Below, piece after piece: positions 60,517-64,000 of a DNA stretch of 64,000 nucleotides. Position numbers and translations under genes: made by a program. This DNA is from a candidate division WOR-3 bacterium (GTDB lineage: Bacteria; Hydrothermota; Tepidihabitantia; SM23-42). The notes under the pieces were generated by a model, which searched no databases, had not been told where the DNA came from, and was given only the letters and a program-made list of their open reading frames with translations. Position 1 is the first letter of the stretch. Each line of letters begins with the position of its first letter. Where the stretch lies: the NCBI GenBank assembly GCA_029858255.1, contig JAOUFJ010000005.1, positions 62,001 through 126,000 of the forward strand, given 5' to 3'.

Positions 60517-61002
60517 ATGAAGAAGATTTTTCTTCTGCTTGGTACGAATTTGGGGGACCTGAAGGAGAATCTTGAGTGTGCTGCCAAAGCCATAGAATCA
60601 CGCGGTATCAAGATCCTGAAAAAATCAAAGATATACAAAACAAAGCCATGGGGTGTATCTGAACAGCCCGATTTTCTGAATCAGGCGCTGGAAGTGGATA
60701 CCGATCTCTCGGCCGCCGAGCTCCTGAAGATATTCAAAGATATCGAAACCCGGATGGGCAGAGACAATGGGCACGGGAGATGGGAGCCCAGAGTGATAGA
60801 TATAGATATTGTTTTCATGGGCAGCCTCGTCATCGACCGCGAGGATCTGAAAGTCCCTCATGAGCAATTTTTCAAACGCGGGTTTGCGATCAAGATACTG
60901 TCTGAGATTGCGCCAGATTTCCACCCCCCTGGTTCGGCAAAGGCTTTGATTGAGTACGCAAGAGGAGAAAGTAATGAGGGAATTCAAGTTTATTGCGATT
61001 GA
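60517..61002 (+). CDS. folK: 2-amino-4-hydroxy-6-hydroxymethyldihydropteridine pyrophosphokinase (HPPK)
   Basis: A 161-residue folate enzyme that moves pyrophosphate from ATP to the pterin. It has LLLGTNLGD, SKIYKTKPWGVSEQPDFLNQA, the ATP-site RMGRDNGHGRWEPRVIDIDIVF and LKVPHEQFFKRGFAI. It starts 7 nt after a -10 box. Its end overlaps the deoxynucleoside kinase gene by 29 nt. With panB it forms a small cofactor and nucleotide operon. Confidence 0.95.
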   Translation: MKKIFLLLGTNLGDLKENLECAAKAIESRGIKILKKSKIYKTKPWGVSEQPDFLNQALEVDTDLSAAELLKIFKDIETRMGRDNGHGRWEPRVIDIDIVFMGSLVIDREDLKVPHEQFFKRGFAIKILSEIAPDFHPPGSAKALIEYARGESNEGIQVYCD

Positions 61003-61606
61003 AGGCGTAATCGGCGCCGGCAAAACTTCCCTCACCAAGATTTTGTCGAACAAGTTGCATGCTGGTGCTTTGCTTGAGGAGTTCGAAGAAAACCCTTTTC
61101 TCACGAAATTCTACGCAGACCGGAAGAAATATGCGTTTCATACTCAGATATATTTTCTCATGTCGAGGTATCGGAAGCAGAGAGATATGGCGCAGATCGA
61201 TCTCTTCAATTCAAAGTTGATCACTGACTACCTTTTTGTTAAGGACCGTATTTTTGCCGAAGTTAATCTGAGTGAAGATGAATTTGCGCTTTACGACAAG
61301 ATATACTCAATTCTCTCGGTCGATATACCGCGACCCGATCTCGTCATCTACTTGCAGGCAAATCCGGAAGCTCTTTATAAGAGGATCAAACAGCGGGGTC
61401 GGGTTTACGAGCGCGATATCGAGTTTGAATACATCGAAAAACTCAGTGAGGCTTATAATACTTTCTTCTTTCACTACAATTCATCGCCCATGTTGATAGT
61501 AAACATCAAAGGATTTGATTTTCTGGCGAATCCAAGGGACCTTGATCTACTGTGTAACGAGATAAAGGATCTCAAGGAACCGCGCCGGGTCTTATCAAGA
61601 GAATGA
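60974..61606 (+). CDS. Deoxynucleoside kinase (deoxyadenosine/deoxycytidine kinase type)
   Basis: A 210-residue salvage kinase with the P-loop EGVIGAGKTSL, the KYAFHTQIYFLMSRY segment, the DYLFVKDRIFAEVNL region that replaces the usual 'DRS' motif area, and RPDLVIYLQANPEALYKRIKQRGR. It phosphorylates a deoxynucleoside; the exact base is not clear. ATG 60974 is chosen over 60950 because it follows AGAGGAG by 7 nt. Its stop overlaps panB (ATGA). Salvage kinases with folK and panB are a frequent arrangement in this type of genome. Confidence 0.9.
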   Translation: MREFKFIAIEGVIGAGKTSLTKILSNKLHAGALLEEFEENPFLTKFYADRKKYAFHTQIYFLMSRYRKQRDMAQIDLFNSKLITDYLFVKDRIFAEVNLSEDEFALYDKIYSILSVDIPRPDLVIYLQANPEALYKRIKQRGRVYERDIEFEYIEKLSEAYNTFFFHYNSSPMLIVNIKGFDFLANPRDLDLLCNEIKDLKEPRRVLSRE

Positions 61607-62394
61607 TAACGGTTGATACGATCATCGCCAAGAAGAAGACCGGCGAAAAGATCGTTAGTCTCACGGCCTACGATTTCATAAGCGCTCGTATCCTCGATGA
61701 AGCTGGTATCGACATAATCCTTGTTGGTGATTCAGCCGCCAATGTTTTTGCAGGCGAAAAAACAACGCTGCCCATCACCATGGAGGAAATGCTGTACCAT
61801 ACCAGAGTTGTAGCGCGGGCCGTGAAAAACAGTCTGGTGATCGCCGACATGCCTTTTATGTCCTACCAGATTTCCATTGAGACCGCAGTATGCAATGCGG
61901 GACGGTTCTTGCAGGGAGGAGCGTGTGGGGTCAAGCTGGAGGGAGGAGCACCCATGGTGCAGACCGTGAAGAGGTTGGTTGACCTTGGCATTCCAGTCAT
62001 GGGTCATCTCGGTCTTACTCCCCAATCGATACACAAATTCGGTGGTTACAGGATACAGGGCGTTGGCGAAGAGGCAGCGCAGCGAATGCTCGACGATGCA
62101 AAATCCCTCCAGGCAGCAGGGTGTTTTTCAATCGTGCTTGAAAAGATCCCGCAGGAACTTGCCAGAAGAATTACCGGGGCGATCGAAATCCCGACCATCG
62201 GCATTGGTGCCGGTCCACATTGTGACGGTCAGGTGCTCGTGTTGCATGACATACTCGGCCTGTTCGAAGACTTCACACCCAAATTCGTCAAGCGGTATGC
62301 CAGCCTGGCTAAAGAGATACGACGCGCCGTTGATCAATACAAAAAAGAGGTAGAGGGGGGGATCTTCCCGGATCAGGAGCACTCCTTTGATTGA
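61603..62394 (+). CDS. panB: 3-methyl-2-oxobutanoate hydroxymethyltransferase
   Basis: First committed enzyme of pantothenate (CoA) synthesis: it adds a hydroxymethyl group from methylene-tetrahydrofolate to 2-oxoisovalerate, so it uses the folate that FolK helps make. At 263 residues it has SLTAYDFISARILDEAGIDIILVGDSAAN, the metal Asp of VIADMPFMSYQ, GGACGVKLEGG, GHLGLTPQSIHKFGGYRIQG and GIGAGPHCDGQVLVLHDILGL. The gene overlaps the kinase by 4 nt. Confidence 0.97.
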   Translation: MITVDTIIAKKKTGEKIVSLTAYDFISARILDEAGIDIILVGDSAANVFAGEKTTLPITMEEMLYHTRVVARAVKNSLVIADMPFMSYQISIETAVCNAGRFLQGGACGVKLEGGAPMVQTVKRLVDLGIPVMGHLGLTPQSIHKFGGYRIQGVGEEAAQRMLDDAKSLQAAGCFSIVLEKIPQELARRITGAIEIPTIGIGAGPHCDGQVLVLHDILGLFEDFTPKFVKRYASLAKEIRRAVDQYKKEVEGGIFPDQEHSFD

Positions 62395-62482
62395 ATGCTG
62401 GTAACCCGTATTGCGTTTCCCCTTACCGGCATTTCCGACATTGAATTTGACCTATTTTTCTTGATGAACCAGTCTTTTCATT

Positions 62483-63796
62483 ATGTTGAGTAATACTATC
62501 TTGGTCTACGCGCTGTTGGGCGCTGATTTTCCTATCTGCGTGGTCAATGATTTCCAGCAATATGCCGAGGTGGAGTTCGCTAACGATCTTTTCTATGTTT
62601 TTTGGATCGACCGGCGTTACTACTTCGTCAATGAGAAATTCGCACTATATGGTGCACGCGTCGGTATGGACGGTCATGTCATCGACCCGAACGGTAAGAT
62701 GTTATTCTGTGACAGCACGGCTGATGGTTTGGACGTCGCCAGCGATCCGAATAACCTCTTTATTGTCAGCCGTAACCATTGCTGAAGCGACGGTGATATC
62801 ATCGGAGTGCGTGTCACTCCTTCCTGTGATACACTTTATTCGGTACCGATCTGCACTCGGCCGTCGGTGCAGGCGGACCCCGTGGTTGCCTACACCGGCG
62901 CGAAGTACGTTGTTGCCTGGTCTGACTCATGGCTCACGGGCGGGTTTTATTGGATTGCAGCTTCGTGTGTTGATACGGCTGGTGCGGTTATCGATACGGG
63001 TGATTTTATCGGGTCGCAGGCGATGCGTAGTGAATGCCGTCCGGACATCGCATTCGATAATGATCGGTGCCTCGTCACGTGGTACAATGACGACCAACCG
63101 TTCGGAGTGTACGGCAGATTTGTTGATGAATTCGGTCTGCCAGAGGATACCGTGTTGACGATCGCTGTGACCCTTGCCAGCTTCAATGTGAATCCGAGTA
63201 TAGTCTTTGCCGGTGACCGATATCTTGTTGCCTGGGCAGACAAACGTCCTGGTTATAGTGACCTGGATATCTGCGCGCAGTTCGTTTCGACGCAGGGTGA
63301 GATGATCGGTGCGCCAATGGTGATCGCTACCGGCTCGAGTAACCAGCTTGATCCGGCAGTTGCCTATGATGGGAATCTTTTGCTCGTTACCTGGTGCGAG
63401 GACCCGGTTGCGATATTCGGGCAGAGATTGTATCTTGACGGCAGTTTGCTCGGCGGTAATTTCAGAATTTCAAATGACCTGCCGTACTACAGGATAGACC
63501 CTGCTGTCCAGGCCTCGACGCAAAACTTCCTTGTTGCCTGGAGTGAAACGCGTGATGGTGAGAGCGACATTTTTGGCAACATTGATGTGGCAGCACCGGT
63601 GGAGGAGCCGGCCCTGCCTCCGACGGGATGGCCGTGCGCTACACTGTTCATCGATCGATTCGAATTGCTATTCGAAGGCGACTATCGTGTTTATGATGTA
63701 AGCGGACGTGATGTTACCGGCCTGCCCGTGTCCCGCGGCATTTATTTCATCGAGTTCGGTGATCACCGTGTGCAAAAAGTGATCAAAGTAAGATAG
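62483..63796 (+). pseudogene. Secreted beta-rich protein with T9SS-like tail, interrupted by an in-frame TGA
   Basis: Two open segments in the same frame, 62483-62785 and 62786-63796, are separated only by a TGA at 62783-62785. The code on both sides is continuous: 'NNLFIVSRNHC', stop, then 'SDGDIIGVRVTPSCDT'. Together they give about 437 residues with a signal-like start (MLSNTILVYALLGADF) and repeats such as 'RYLVAWADKR', 'LLLVTWCED' and 'NFLVAWSETRDG'. The C terminus 'YRVYDVSGRDVTGLPVSRGIYFIEF' resembles type IX secretion sorting domains. The TGA may be a nonsense mutation, a sequencing error, or recoding. Translation may restart at GTG 62807 for the second part. Confidence 0.65.
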
Positions 63797-63811
63797 CAAC
63801 CAGTCGCTCCA

Positions 63812-64000
63812 ATGAGAAAACCCAAAAGAGGAGACAATGTTGTCATCAGGCGGGGGCGGGTCACTGATGATGTTGCGCTGGCAAAGCTGTTGTGTGAGCT
63901 GGGCTACCACAGCAGTCCAAATTTCGCGCGCAAAAAGATCAGGCAGCTGTCAGGCACAGAAACCGATCGCGTTTTTGTAGCCGTGGCGGAGAAGGTGGTG
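63812..64000 (+). CDS. GNAT-family acetyltransferase, N-terminal part (cut by the window end)
   Basis: Sixty-three codons are visible from ATG 63812. The pattern 'VVIRRGRVTDDVALAKLLCELGYHSSPNFARKKI' and 'DRVFVAVAEKVV' matches the first strand, helix and second strand of GNAT N-acetyltransferases. The acetyl-CoA site would lie beyond the window. It starts 15 bp after the preceding secreted-protein gene. The substrate is unknown. Confidence 0.75.
   Translation, partial: MRKPKRGDNVVIRRGRVTDDVALAKLLCELGYHSSPNFARKKIRQLSGTETDRVFVAVAEKVV

Noticed and set aside
62783-62830. SECIS element after the in-frame TGA
   Set aside because: The near-palindrome around GATATC leaves almost no loop and lacks the bulged U and apical GU expected of bacterial SECIS elements.
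1-64000. Changed genetic code with TGA as sense
   Set aside because: Many well-bounded genes (cysS, tamB, hdrA, panB upstream kinase) end in TGA that overlaps the next start.
1-64000. tRNA, rRNA or CRISPR loci
   Set aside because: Gaps were read on both strands; no cloverleaf with T-loop and CCA-side pairing, no rRNA segment, and no regularly spaced direct repeats were seen.

Overview
The window is a gene-dense stretch of a diderm bacterial chromosome. Evidence for an outer membrane is an Omp85/TamA protein with a TamB partner, BamD, three SurA-like periplasmic foldases and many lipoproteins. The short 'PLAVGN.W' lipoproteins, the secreted protein with a T9SS-like C-terminal tail, the GHL10 protein and the Hdr/Kor gene set fit an uncultured FCB-type anaerobe such as candidate phylum WOR-3 (Stahlbacteria). 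That placement is an inference. TGA is used as a stop in many genes, so the code is standard. No tRNA, rRNA, CRISPR array or intact transposase gene was seen.

Layout. 1-8.9 kb: two histidine-degradation genes (hutU, cut by the window edge, and hutH with an Ala-Cys-Gly prosthetic-group triad) flank a HEAT lipoprotein-cysS-efp-roadblock cluster and a comEC-like gene. 8.9-16.6 kb: an AmrS-like radical SAM protein, a flippase, two paralogous lipoproteins, and an aldehyde dehydrogenase/aminotransferase pair. 16.7-26.7 kb: a large minus-strand energy operon (27-residue sORF-hdrA-mvhD-hdrC-hdrB-tfrB-tfrA-korA-korB-korC) with a separately promoted korD ferredoxin upstream. It joins a 2-oxoacid:ferredoxin oxidoreductase, a soluble fumarate reductase/succinate dehydrogenase and a heterodisulfide-reductase-type flavin complex. 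26.8-31.8 kb: tamB-tamA. 31.9-36 kb: a tightly overlapped plus-strand operon of two degenerate KorB paralogues, a 2[4Fe-4S] ferredoxin, and NfnA- and NfnB-like subunits. 36-42.8 kb: an AI-2E permease, three SurA-like proteins, a CCA-adding enzyme and hslV. 42.8-49.1 kb: rplM-rpsI-rpsB-tsf-pyrH-frr-hyp-degQ-sigma factor. 49.1-53.6 kb: an imperfect inverted repeat, polA, a 126-bp palindromic element, a lipid kinase and nadD. 53.6-59.3 kb: bamD, a TPR lipoprotein, a purine nucleoside phosphorylase remnant, divIVA, a degenerate GGDEF protein, an aminotransferase, archaemetzincin and an SPFH protein. 59.4-64 kb: a GHL10 protein, folK, a deoxynucleoside kinase, panB, a secreted protein interrupted by an in-frame TGA, and the start of a GNAT acetyltransferase.

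The strongest candidate for an undescribed system is the 31.97-36.0 kb operon. Its two KorB-like proteins keep all four cysteines that bind the [4Fe-4S] cluster in 2-oxoacid:ferredoxin oxidoreductases, but both have lost the thiamine-diphosphate motifs that the bona fide KorB of the same window still has. They are encoded with a ferredoxin and a complete NfnAB-like pair and have no alpha or gamma subunit beside them. The proposal is a KorB-derived electron-transfer scaffold on an Nfn-type bifurcating flavoprotein. A second theme is transcription: almost every promoter recognised has an exactly 16-bp spacer, and about eleven genes start only 5-8 nt after the -10 box, so their mRNAs are predicted to be leaderless. 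These include rplM, polA, hslV, folK and tamB.
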